IMG/VR virus record: IMGVR_UViG_3300050014_000790
Span: 1-31,523 of that record
Origin: a virus
DNA: 31,523 nt
Direction: 5' to 3' (one strand)
The translations under genes were made by a program, and so were the position numbers. Under the pieces are notes generated by a model, which saw only the letters and a program-made list of their open reading frames with translations, ran no database searches and was not told the origin of the DNA. Numbering within the stretch: position 1 is the stretch's first letter; the number at the start of each line of letters is the position of its first letter. Below, one piece after another: positions 1 to 6,949 of this stretch.

Positions 1-66
1 GATTATATAATGATTGTAGATAAAGATTATTCTTTAATAAAAGACAAAATTAAAAATATATTATGA
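1..66 (+). CDS. C-terminal end of a probable homing endonuclease (partial)
   Basis: The frame is open from the first base and stops at 64-66, giving 21 residues whose core reads IMIVDKDYSLIKDKI. This closely matches the end of the PD-(D/E)XK homing endonuclease at 30405-31304 (IFILDKDYSKFYSI), so the truncated gene is probably a member of the same family. The stop overlaps the next start as ATGA (63-66), implying translational coupling. The catalytic part lies outside the window, so the assignment is an inference from a short tail. Confidence 0.55.
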   Translation, partial: DYIMIVDKDYSLIKDKIKNIL

Positions 67-2054
67 CTTTTTCTAGTTTAAAAAAGTGGGTATCAAAAGA
101 AAAAAATGATACCGGGATAACTGTTTTATTTCCAGGTTCATATAAACCCGCACACGGTGGCCACATTTCTCTAATTAAAAAATATAGCGATCATCCTGAA
201 GTTAATGAGGTTAAAGTTCTTGTTGGCCCGGGAATTCGTGATGGTATTACTCAGACTGTTGCCGTAGAGATTCTTCGTAAATTATGCGAGAATATGACTA
301 ATGTTAAAATTGTAGCTGTAACTTGGCCTTCTCCAGTTCTTACTGCTTATAAAATGATTCAGGAAGCTAAAGAAGGAACTTATGCACTTGCTGCTTCATC
401 TAAAGAGGAGGAGAATACTGATAGGATCAAAAGATTTGTAGAACAGCATGGTTCCAATGGCAAATTTAAAAGGTCTGGAATAAGTGTAAGAGAATTACCT
501 GTGGATATATCTCCGCTAACTTTTGTTGGAAGAAATGACAAATTTGAAGGGGAACCTATATCTGCTTCAGTTCTTCGTGAAGATTTAATGGCAAATGATT
601 TGGAACATTTTGTTACGGGTTATCCAGAAAATTCGGAAGAACAAATTAACTATGTCTATAATCGCTTAAAAAATATTGGTTCACTTACTGAAGAATTACA
701 CACATCAGGAACCCCAACAGTAAGTACCCCAACAACATGGCCAAATAATCCTTATAAATCCGCATTCCCAATTGTGGAAGATGATGACGAAGATGAAGAA
801 GTAAATGAATCACTTAAAATAAATAAAATGGCAGGAGCAGCAGGACATTTAATGTCACCCTGGGAAGCAGGAGATTTAAAATTTGGAGAAATTAAGGGGC
901 TTATTGAAAAGGCATTATCGGGTAAACTTGAAAATGCATCTGAAAAACTCGATGGTGCAAATTTACTTTTGACCTATCGTTGTAATGATGTCTATATTGC
1001 TCGTTCTTCAAAACATGTTCGCAATCATGGAGAAGAATCAATTAAATGGGATCTTATAGCAGAGTTTGTTAATACACCCGAAGCCAAAGAAGCTTATGGC
1101 AAGGCCGGAGCAGATTTTCATAATGCTTTCAAATCCGCTGATATTGATATTAAAAAAATATTTAACGAAGGAGAAAAATGGCTCAATATAGAACTACTTA
1201 ATCCTATGATGGAAAATATAGTTCCTTATGGTAATAGACAGCTCCGTATACACAATCTATGGGTGGTAGACAAAGCCGGAAAAACCACCGATGTTATCCA
1301 CAATGGCGAACTTGATCAGCTTGTAGAAGCTATAGGAAAAGTCCAAAATAGTGGAAAAATCGAAAGCACGCATATCATTGCTAAAACCAACAAAGTTCAA
1401 TTTAATAAAATAAAAGATTCAGAACTCATTAAAGAAAGCCTTCTCAAAAAGCTTCAAATGATAATGGACAAAAATCATTTGGATAACGAAAATACCATCG
1501 CTGATTATTTGTCGGAATCTTTTAAACCCATCATCAATGAATCCATATCTGACAAAGATCTTACTCAATCGCTCTCAAGAAGATGGGGTGCAGGGGATAA
1601 ATCAACATCTATAACCAAATTGCTTAAAGGAAAAGATGCGAATACAGTTTCATGGGTTAAAGAGATGGATGGAAAATCGGATCAGCAGGTTGGAGAACTT
1701 CTAGATCCTCTTGTAGAGATATTTTCTAATTTAGGTAATAATGTACTTCAAAATTTAGAGGGCATCTCATCTACTGAACCCGGCAAAACAAAAGAATCGA
1801 TTAAAAGGAAGGCAGAAGACGCTATTGAAAAGATAAGGGGATTTATGAATAATGAGAGTCAAGAAGAATATGAGAAAAAAACTCGTTATCTTGAAACTCA
1901 ACTTAAACGTCTTGTTCAAGCAGGTGGACTTGATGCAGTTGTTCCTCTTGAAGGAATCGTATTCGAGTATAATGGGAGAAATTTCAAACTTACAGGAAAT
2001 TATTTGCCAATTCTAAAGATCATCTCATTCTTCCGTTTCGGAAAGAATCAATAA
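63..2054 (+). CDS. Fusion of HxGH nucleotidylyltransferase and ligase-like (KxDG) domain
   Basis: 663 residues. Residues about 18-205 look like a cytidylyltransferase/NMNAT-type fold: the strand VLFPGSYKPA is followed by the nucleotide-binding HGGH at 31-34, and a later ISASVLR (166-172) fits the family's second ATP-binding motif. A Thr/Pro/acidic linker (about 206-250) leads to a second domain with EKLDGAN (Lys295), matching motif I (KxDG) of ATP-dependent DNA/RNA ligases and capping enzymes. LNIELLN (374-380) could be motif III, LEGIVF (629-634) motif IV and FKLTG (Lys642) motif V. A helical stretch of roughly 190 residues lies between III and IV. The fold calls come from motifs; the substrate is unknown. 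Phages often encode NMNAT-like enzymes of NAD salvage and RNA ligases, but I do not recognise this fusion. It is followed after 16 bases by thioredoxin, in an operon. The linker holds a VNES sequence (247-250) resembling a T4-type prohead-protease site. Confidence 0.7.
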   Translation: MTFSSLKKWVSKEKNDTGITVLFPGSYKPAHGGHISLIKKYSDHPEVNEVKVLVGPGIRDGITQTVAVEILRKLCENMTNVKIVAVTWPSPVLTAYKMIQEAKEGTYALAASSKEEENTDRIKRFVEQHGSNGKFKRSGISVRELPVDISPLTFVGRNDKFEGEPISASVLREDLMANDLEHFVTGYPENSEEQINYVYNRLKNIGSLTEELHTSGTPTVSTPTTWPNNPYKSAFPIVEDDDEDEEVNESLKINKMAGAAGHLMSPWEAGDLKFGEIKGLIEKALSGKLENASEKLDGANLLLTYRCNDVYIARSSKHVRNHGEESIKWDLIAEFVNTPEAKEAYGKAGADFHNAFKSADIDIKKIFNEGEKWLNIELLNPMMENIVPYGNRQLRIHNLWVVDKAGKTTDVIHNGELDQLVEAIGKVQNSGKIESTHIIAKTNKVQFNKIKDSELIKESLLKKLQMIMDKNHLDNENTIADYLSESFKPIINESISDKDLTQSLSRRWGAGDKSTSITKLLKGKDANTVSWVKEMDGKSDQQVGELLDPLVEIFSNLGNNVLQNLEGISSTEPGKTKESIKRKAEDAIEKIRGFMNNESQEEYEKKTRYLETQLKRLVQAGGLDAVVPLEGIVFEYNGRNFKLTGNYLPILKIISFFRFGKNQ

Positions 2055-2070
2055 AAATAAAATTAGGTTT

Positions 2071-2391
2071 ATGTCAAGAGAATTAAATACTCAAAATTTT
2101 GAGGAACTTGTATTGAAGTCCGAAAAACCCGTAATGGTTGATTTTTGGGCTGAATGGTGCAGTCCTTGCCGTATGATTGCTCCCATGGTTGAAGAAATAG
2201 CCAAAGACTTTGATGGCAGAGCAGATGTTTTAAAATGTGATATTGATGAAAATCATCAATTAGCTGAAAAATTTGGCATAAGAAATATTCCAACGATGCT
2301 ATACTTTAAAAATGGAAAAGTAGTTGACAAACATGTTGGATCAGGAATGAAAAAAGCATTAACTGAAAAATTACTACCACTTTTGGCATGA
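2071..2391 (+). CDS. trxA: Thioredoxin
   Basis: 106 residues, the normal length of a single-domain cytosolic thioredoxin. The active site is WCSPC (Cys30, Cys33), a Ser variant of the usual WCGPC. It follows the strand VMVDFWAEW, and the conserved cis-proline loop NIPT is present near residue 75. A thioredoxin reduces the active-site disulfide of ribonucleotide reductase after each turnover; a class II reductase is encoded at 27787-30330, so that is the likely client, although the two genes are far apart. No thioredoxin reductase is seen here, so host enzyme is presumably used. It sits 16 bases after the fusion gene and its stop overlaps the next start (ATGA at 2388). Confidence 0.95.
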   Translation: MSRELNTQNFEELVLKSEKPVMVDFWAEWCSPCRMIAPMVEEIAKDFDGRADVLKCDIDENHQLAEKFGIRNIPTMLYFKNGKVVDKHVGSGMKKALTEKLLPLLA

Positions 2392-2759
2392 GAGCACAAT
2401 TTGTAAGAAGGGAAACCAATCCTTTTAAAACTTTAAGAATAGGACATTATCAAGTATTGGCACAAATACTCTGGGATGCTCCGGACGAAGGGGATCTACA
2501 GGATAATGAAAATATTGCATATCTTGATATTGATTTTCCATATTATGATCCTGAACTTGATACAATGATTGATAATTGGATAAAAGAAGGGGATTTATTA
2601 GATAAAATTCCTGAAGAAAAAATTCTTTATCTAACAGAAATTGGACCTATTCTTGCAGTGGAAAATCAGGGTTATGGGCCTTCTTATTTTGCTCATATAG
2701 AAACCAAAGAAGAGATTGAAAAAATACTTGGCCGAAAGATAAAAGGCTTTGACGACTAA
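2388..2759 (+). CDS. Unknown small acidic protein with the shared PxxTLxIG motif
   Basis: 123 residues, function not recognised. Translation is probably coupled to thioredoxin through an ATGA overlap. The N-terminus carries VRRETNPFKTLRIG, which aligns over 14 positions with a motif also found in the proteins at 9318, 20400, 20801 and 22190. The remainder is acidic and mixed alpha/beta, with no signal peptide, membrane segment or cysteine motif. It is the last gene before a strong terminator, so it closes the first operon. Real coding is supported by the tight packing and intact frame; a role cannot be assigned. Confidence 0.75.
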   Translation: MRAQFVRRETNPFKTLRIGHYQVLAQILWDAPDEGDLQDNENIAYLDIDFPYYDPELDTMIDNWIKEGDLLDKIPEEKILYLTEIGPILAVENQGYGPSYFAHIETKEEIEKILGRKIKGFDD

Positions 2760-2809
2760 TAAGCAGGCTTAGTGTTCTAGCAACTCAAAATTTAACAAAA
2801 TTTAATTGA

Positions 2810-2846
2810 AAAAAGATGGAAAAATGCAAAACTTTCCATCTTTTTC
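2810..2846 (+). terminator. Intrinsic terminator between the thioredoxin operon and gp32
   Basis: A perfect 13-bp stem pairs 2810-2822 (AAAAAGATGGAAA) with 2833-2845, around a 10-base loop; the right arm ends in a run of five T. It lies 50 bases past the stop at 2759 and 88 bases before the gp32 start. Because the arms are A- and T-rich it could terminate from either side. Confidence 0.75.
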
Positions 2847-2933
2847 GTGATATATATACTACACTAATAAACTACTAAGGTACCTAAAAAGTTTACGAGT
2901 CTTTCTATTAATTAACTAAAATTTCTTTCTATT
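2847..2933 (+). promoter_or_regulatory. Leader of the gp32 gene: TATA-like box and unstructured AU-rich RNA
   Basis: A TATATATAC box at 2851-2859 resembles the TATATAAA boxes upstream of other transcription units here. The rest of the leader is AU-rich, shows no strong hairpin and holds a 10-base direct repeat, CTTTCTATTA, at 2901-2910 and 2925-2934, the second copy touching the start codon. In T4, gp32 represses its own translation by binding an unstructured leader next to a folded element; a similar arrangement is possible but not shown. Confidence 0.4.
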
Positions 2934-3938
2934 ATGAGTCAAGAGAATTATGATGCTTTCTTAAATCCTGGTGTAGAAGCACCAGCAGCTTCAGCAAAAC
3001 AGACTGAAGAGTACAATCCATCCGCAGACAAAGGCAAAGGCGGAATCTACCAATCAATCATTCGTTTCGTTCCCTGGCATGTTGATCCAAAACACGGTTC
3101 AATCCAGGAAAAATGGGTTTCATATTTAGTTGATCCCCTAACTCAGCGTGGTCGTTATATTGACTGCCCTTCCTCGGTTGGAAAACCTTCACCACTTTCA
3201 GACATTTATTGGAAATTAAAGAAACACGAGAGTGTTCAGATGCAGAAACTTGCTCAGAACTTTTCACGTAGGCATTCATATGCTTCTTTAATCCAGGTCA
3301 TTCGTGATGAAAACAATCCAGAACTTGAAGGCAAGATTATGGTATTCCGTTATGGCGTAAAAATCTGGGAAAAGATTAATGCTGAACTTAAACCAGTTAT
3401 TGGTGAAGCTCACGATCCATTTGCAAGTTTAACCGGCAAGGCATTCGCACTTGTTATTACTAAGGTTTCCGGATTCAACAACTATGATCAGTCAAAATTT
3501 GTTGATAAAAGAATTCCTCTTTGTATCCCAAATGAACTTGGAAAACTTATTCCAATCACTCCTCAGAGCGATATGAAAGCTGTTTTCGAATGGGTAAAAG
3601 CTAATTCACCAGACCTATCCAAATACGCTTACAAAGAGTGGGATCAGGATACATTCGACTATGTTAACCACGTCATCTTATCTGTTACTGGCGAAGGCTC
3701 AGTTTCAAATAAATATGCCGGAATTGTTACCAAGGAAAATGCAAAGCCCGCTACTCAAGCACAGACTGCTAAGGCACCCGCCGGAAATGCAATCAGTGCA
3801 CAGGAAATTTCAATTGATAACCTTGACTTAGGTGAAGGTAATGCAATTGACGATCTTCCAGATTTCGATGCTCTTCCAACTGGACCAACCAATGTAAATG
3901 GGTTAGGTGACTTGGATGACATTATCGGTAACATGTAA
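2934..3938 (+). CDS. 32: Single-stranded DNA-binding protein, T4 gp32 family
   Basis: 334 residues (T4 gp32 has 301). Two blocks are diagnostic: ENNPELEGKIMVFRYGVKIW (about 123-142), matching the T4 block around ENEGKVFKYRFGKKIW, and KVSGFNNYDQSKF (about 178-190), matching KVSGFSNYDESKF. The C-terminus is Ala/Pro-rich and then acidic, ending GDLDDIIGNM like the T4 DDTDLDDLLNDL tail that recruits replication and recombination partners. The OB-fold core covers and protects ssDNA at forks and during UvsX/UvsY recombination. The region where T4 gp32 has its zinc ligands keeps only one cysteine (IDCPSS, about residue 82), so the zinc site seems lost. First gene of the replication operon; primase follows after seven bases. 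Confidence 0.93.
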   Translation: MSQENYDAFLNPGVEAPAASAKQTEEYNPSADKGKGGIYQSIIRFVPWHVDPKHGSIQEKWVSYLVDPLTQRGRYIDCPSSVGKPSPLSDIYWKLKKHESVQMQKLAQNFSRRHSYASLIQVIRDENNPELEGKIMVFRYGVKIWEKINAELKPVIGEAHDPFASLTGKAFALVITKVSGFNNYDQSKFVDKRIPLCIPNELGKLIPITPQSDMKAVFEWVKANSPDLSKYAYKEWDQDTFDYVNHVILSVTGEGSVSNKYAGIVTKENAKPATQAQTAKAPAGNAISAQEISIDNLDLGEGNAIDDLPDFDALPTGPTNVNGLGDLDDIIGNM

Positions 3939-3945
3939 TTAACCC

Positions 3946-5058
3946 ATGTCTGATACCCTACAAACTTTCGGAGAGGTGAATTTCGATTCATCTCTCTCGG
4001 ATGTTTTAGATGTAGCTGTAAGTCCTCAGGAATACAAGGACCGTGCAGTTAGTCTTCTACATTCCATAGTGGATCGTAGGTTTCCGAATGACAGAGCTAA
4101 AAGAGAAGTAAGAGCCCACACAGACAGAATAACATTTTCTTGCCCGTATTGTGGTGACTCTATGCAAATGTCTTGGAAGCAAAGAGGCAACATTATTTTA
4201 CAGGGTAAACACAAACATCACTTTAAATGTTTCAATTGCGGAACATACAAAGGTGTTAATGAATTTTTTCAAGACTTTCAGGTGGACCTCCAACTGGATG
4301 TTATAAATTACATTACACAAACTCAATCAGATTTTACAGGAACATCCCACTTTGCAAAGTATGATATATCTTTACTGTTGGATGTTAAAACAATAGAGGA
4401 ATATGCCATTGACAGACAGGAGATTAAAAAACGCTTCAATTTGGTTGAAGGAAAAGGATCTCCTGCCTGGACATGGTTAAATAGGAGACTTCAGTTTCAA
4501 GAGGACAAGTTTCTTTATAGCCCATCAAAAAATTATCTCTTGATCCTTAATCTTACCCCAAGTGGTAAAGTAATTGGATTTCAAAAACGAAATTTCGGGA
4601 AGTACCAAACTAAATATCTTACGTTTACACTTCCAACAATATACAAAATGATGGGGATAGTTAAAGAAATTCCCGTCGAAATTGATTCACTTTCCCCATT
4701 ATATGGAATTTGTTTCCTAGATTTCAATAAACCTATTACACTATTTGAAGGTCCATTGGATTCCTTCTTGCTGAAAAACTCTGTTGCAAACACAGGAGCT
4801 AATAAAGGATTTCCTATAGATTTACCATTACGGTATTTTTATGACCAGGATCCTACAGGCAAAAAGAATTCCATTAAAAAAATGAGTGAAGGATATTCGG
4901 TATTTTTATGGTCTAAATTTCAGAGTGCCGTGGGTTTTCCATATCGTAAAAAATGGGACTGGAATGACATTCTTATATGGGCTAAAGAAACTAATACCAA
5001 ATTACCGGATATAAGTATGTTCTTTAGTGATAATCAAATGGATTTAATTGATCTATAA
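3946..5058 (+). CDS. 61: DNA primase (zinc finger plus Toprim, gp61-like)
   Basis: 370 residues. An N-terminal zinc ribbon has CPYC at 66-69 and CFNC at 95-98, which recognises the template in this class of primases. A Toprim catalytic domain follows, with FEGPLDS (267-273, Glu268 the metal-binding acidic residue) and FYDQD (298-302, the DxD pair), then KKWDWNDIL (335-343), a sequence common at the end of phage and bacterial primase Toprim domains. It would make RNA primers for lagging-strand synthesis with a replicative helicase not present in this window. Position directly after gp32 fits a replication operon. Its stop overlaps the next start as TAATG. Confidence 0.88.
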   Translation: MSDTLQTFGEVNFDSSLSDVLDVAVSPQEYKDRAVSLLHSIVDRRFPNDRAKREVRAHTDRITFSCPYCGDSMQMSWKQRGNIILQGKHKHHFKCFNCGTYKGVNEFFQDFQVDLQLDVINYITQTQSDFTGTSHFAKYDISLLLDVKTIEEYAIDRQEIKKRFNLVEGKGSPAWTWLNRRLQFQEDKFLYSPSKNYLLILNLTPSGKVIGFQKRNFGKYQTKYLTFTLPTIYKMMGIVKEIPVEIDSLSPLYGICFLDFNKPITLFEGPLDSFLLKNSVANTGANKGFPIDLPLRYFYDQDPTGKKNSIKKMSEGYSVFLWSKFQSAVGFPYRKKWDWNDILIWAKETNTKLPDISMFFSDNQMDLIDL

Positions 5059-5234
5059 TGGAAAAGAAACTCACGACTAAATTAAGGTTTACCTTTGATA
5101 TAGATGAGGAAATTCCTGTTGTAGAAATTACTCCGCTTGATGAAAAAGATAGTAAGAAAAAAGAAATTATAATACTTAAGCCTAAACAAAATGGAAGAGA
5201 CTCCAGTTCAAACAGCAGTCCCCGACTCTTTTGA
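5058..5234 (+). CDS. Small hypothetical protein (58 aa)
   Basis: 58 residues starting at the TAATG overlap with the primase stop and running 44 bases into the next gene. The first 43 residues are charged (FDIDEEIPVVEITPLDEK, then a Lys-rich run and a short strand IIILKP). The Ser-rich last residues lie in the overlap and are probably constrained by the other frame. It fills an otherwise empty 132-base gap between primase and the UvsY-like gene, which supports its reality. Function not recognised. Confidence 0.5.
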   Translation: MEKKLTTKLRFTFDIDEEIPVVEITPLDEKDSKKKEIIILKPKQNGRDSSSNSSPRLF

Positions 5235-5727
5235 TGAGTTCATGAAGGATGTTCCAGATGTTGCTCCTCCAATAACACCTGATACAGATCCTGAAACACA
5301 ACCCGGAACAATGGCAGAAAGATTTCTTTCTGAACGTATTCAATGGACAGCCAAGATAAAAGAACTCGGAGGCAAGATGAAAAATATTGTCGATATGTCT
5401 TCTTTAATGACGAACATATATACGGAAAGACAGATCGCTGTAGAATATCATTACTATTTGCTTACTCTTTTACAGAAAGTGAATAAAAATTATAGAAAAC
5501 AATATGCTGAAAAATACGATTATTATACTTACAAATCTCAAAAGAGATTTCCCAATGAACGAAACAAAGAGATCCAGATTATGTCGGAACTCGGTCCTAC
5601 TCTTACCACTAAAGAAGCGTTAGAAAATCATGCAAAATTTATGGAAGATACTATAAAGACTGTTGATCAGGTCATATTTGGTATTAAGGCTAGAGTGGAA
5701 ATTGAAAATATGTTAAGAGGAAAATAA
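5191..5727 (+). CDS. uvsY: Recombination mediator, probably UvsY-like
   Basis: 178 residues, mostly helical. A Pro/acidic N-terminal extension of about 40 residues precedes the core. The C-terminal half, with KYDYYTYKSQKRF (about 108-120), a conserved KEIQIMSELGPTL block and the ending IKARVEIENMLRGK, follows the T4 UvsY pattern of a DYY segment, an acidic helix and a final IKxRxxxIxxMxxxxxGK. UvsY helps UvsX displace gp32 from ssDNA. Context supports the call: in T4 uvsW and uvsY are neighbours, and here UvsW lies two genes downstream and gp32 upstream. Identity is low, so this is a moderate-confidence assignment; no UvsX is in the window. The stop overlaps the next start (TAATG). Confidence 0.6.
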   Translation: MEETPVQTAVPDSFDEFMKDVPDVAPPITPDTDPETQPGTMAERFLSERIQWTAKIKELGGKMKNIVDMSSLMTNIYTERQIAVEYHYYLLTLLQKVNKNYRKQYAEKYDYYTYKSQKRFPNERNKEIQIMSELGPTLTTKEALENHAKFMEDTIKTVDQVIFGIKARVEIENMLRGK

Positions 5728-6089
5728 TGAAAGCAAAATATGTTTTTGAATCCGAGCAATTGAAGAATATAGCTATTACCCTTCCTGCTAAGACCGATTG
5801 GTCTGAATATCAAAAGGAATTGGATCTTGTCAAAGACTATTCGCATGTTCTAAATTTTAAAGTTCCTAATTTTCCGACAAAATCGGGGAAGGGACAGAAA
5901 TGCTACCTTAATTATCAAGGTAATATAATTGGATGGATGGAAATTGTGGGCTTCTCGGGAGAATCATTTGATTGTGAGGTCACAGGAAAAGATTGGGCAG
6001 GAAAATTTATACAACGTTCTGGGCCTTTTAACAAAATAAATCCTATTCCAATGAAAGGATTCAGAGGTTTTAAATACGTTGACCTGTAA
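5727..6089 (+). CDS. Conserved-looking phage protein of unknown function
   Basis: 120 residues, translationally coupled to the UvsY-like gene by TAATG. The C-terminal half is rich in aromatic and glycine residues with a pattern of short strands: GWMEIVGFSGESF, KDWAGKFIQRSGPF and PIPMKGFRGFKYVD (about 104-117). The small beta-rich shape is compatible with an ASCH/PUA-like or other RNA-binding barrel, but no motif proves it. No signal peptide or membrane segment. It is the last gene before a homing endonuclease inserted ahead of UvsW. Confidence 0.75.
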   Translation: MKAKYVFESEQLKNIAITLPAKTDWSEYQKELDLVKDYSHVLNFKVPNFPTKSGKGQKCYLNYQGNIIGWMEIVGFSGESFDCEVTGKDWAGKFIQRSGPFNKINPIPMKGFRGFKYVDL

Positions 6090-6139
6090 TGAAACCATAT
6101 AGAGTAAACTTTTAGCAAAAAAGTAAATAAAAATCTGAA

Positions 6140-6150
6140 TATATAAAATA
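6140..6150 (+). promoter_or_regulatory. T4-late-type promoter box (TATATAAAATA)
   Basis: TATATAAAATA ends seven bases before the start of the GIY-YIG endonuclease, within a 68-base intergenic gap. The same 11-base string recurs before the starts at 13416 and 18266. Transcripts starting just downstream would be nearly leaderless. Similarity to T4 TATAAATA is seen; promoter function is inferred. Confidence 0.5.
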
Positions 6151-6157
6151 AAAAGAT

Positions 6158-6949
6158 ATGTATTCTGGAATTATTTATTGTGCAATTTCTCCATCTAACA
6201 AGAAATATTATGGAAAAACAGTCAGATCTTTTAATAAAAGAATTTGGGAACATTCAAGAAACCAAGGAAATTGGGCATTTTCTAATGCTCTTAGAAAATA
6301 TGGAAAAAATTCATTTAAATGGGAGATTATTGAAAAATATGAATTTGATTTAGTAGAAAAATTAAATGAGGTATTAAACGAAAGAGAAAAATATTGGATA
6401 AAAAAAGATAAAACAAATTTAAAAGAATTTGGATATAACATGACTGATGGGGGAGATGGAACTTCCGGACATCATTATCAATTTTCAGAAGAACATAAAA
6501 AGAAATTAAGTGAATCTCATAAGGGCATATTATTATCTCAAGAACATAAAAACAATATAGGTATTTCTAATAGAGGGAAAGAAAAATCAGAAGAAGCTAG
6601 AAAAAATATGAGTATTGGAAAAATTGGTATTCAATTTTCAAAAGAGCATAAACAACATATTAAAGAATCTAAAACGGGAAATAAAAATCCAAATTGGGGA
6701 AAAGAGAGATCTCAAGAAACAAAAAATAGGATCGGAAAGAGTAATTTTGGGCAAAAGAGATCAGAAGAAACTTGTAAAAAAATAGGAATTTCAAAAAAGG
6801 AAATTAAAATTTCAAATGAACATAAACAAAAAATATCTAAATATCGAATGGGAAAATCCCATTCAGAAGAATCAAAAAATAAGATGAGAATAAAAGCATT
6901 CGAAAGAGAAGCAAAAAAACGTTTAAATAATGAAATTCAAAATAAGTGA
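6158..6949 (+). CDS. GIY-YIG homing endonuclease with NUMOD3 repeats
   Basis: 263 residues. The catalytic GIY-YIG domain is at the N-terminus: GIIYCAISPSNKKYYGKT (4-21) supplies both signature strands, then KRIWEH with the expected Arg, EREKYWI with the catalytic Glu, and the closing YNMTDGGDG. The C-terminal half is a tandem of NUMOD3-type DNA-binding repeats, each roughly FSEEHKKKLSESHKG or RSQETKNRIGKSNFG. Lys, Asn and Ser content is high, typical of these mobile genes. It is inserted between the 5727 gene and uvsW, and its 3' end overlaps the uvsW start by 20 bases. It is closely related to the endonuclease at 25617. Confidence 0.93.
   Translation: MYSGIIYCAISPSNKKYYGKTVRSFNKRIWEHSRNQGNWAFSNALRKYGKNSFKWEIIEKYEFDLVEKLNEVLNEREKYWIKKDKTNLKEFGYNMTDGGDGTSGHHYQFSEEHKKKLSESHKGILLSQEHKNNIGISNRGKEKSEEARKNMSIGKIGIQFSKEHKQHIKESKTGNKNPNWGKERSQETKNRIGKSNFGQKRSEETCKKIGISKKEIKISNEHKQKISKYRMGKSHSEESKNKMRIKAFEREAKKRLNNEIQNK

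Noticed and set aside
2069-2293. Minus-strand frame opposite thioredoxin
   Set aside because: Fully contained within the clear thioredoxin gene and lacking any motif.
6466-6880. Repeated GAAGAACATAAA-type units in the 6158 gene
   Set aside because: These encode NUMOD3 DNA-binding repeats of the homing endonuclease and need no other explanation.
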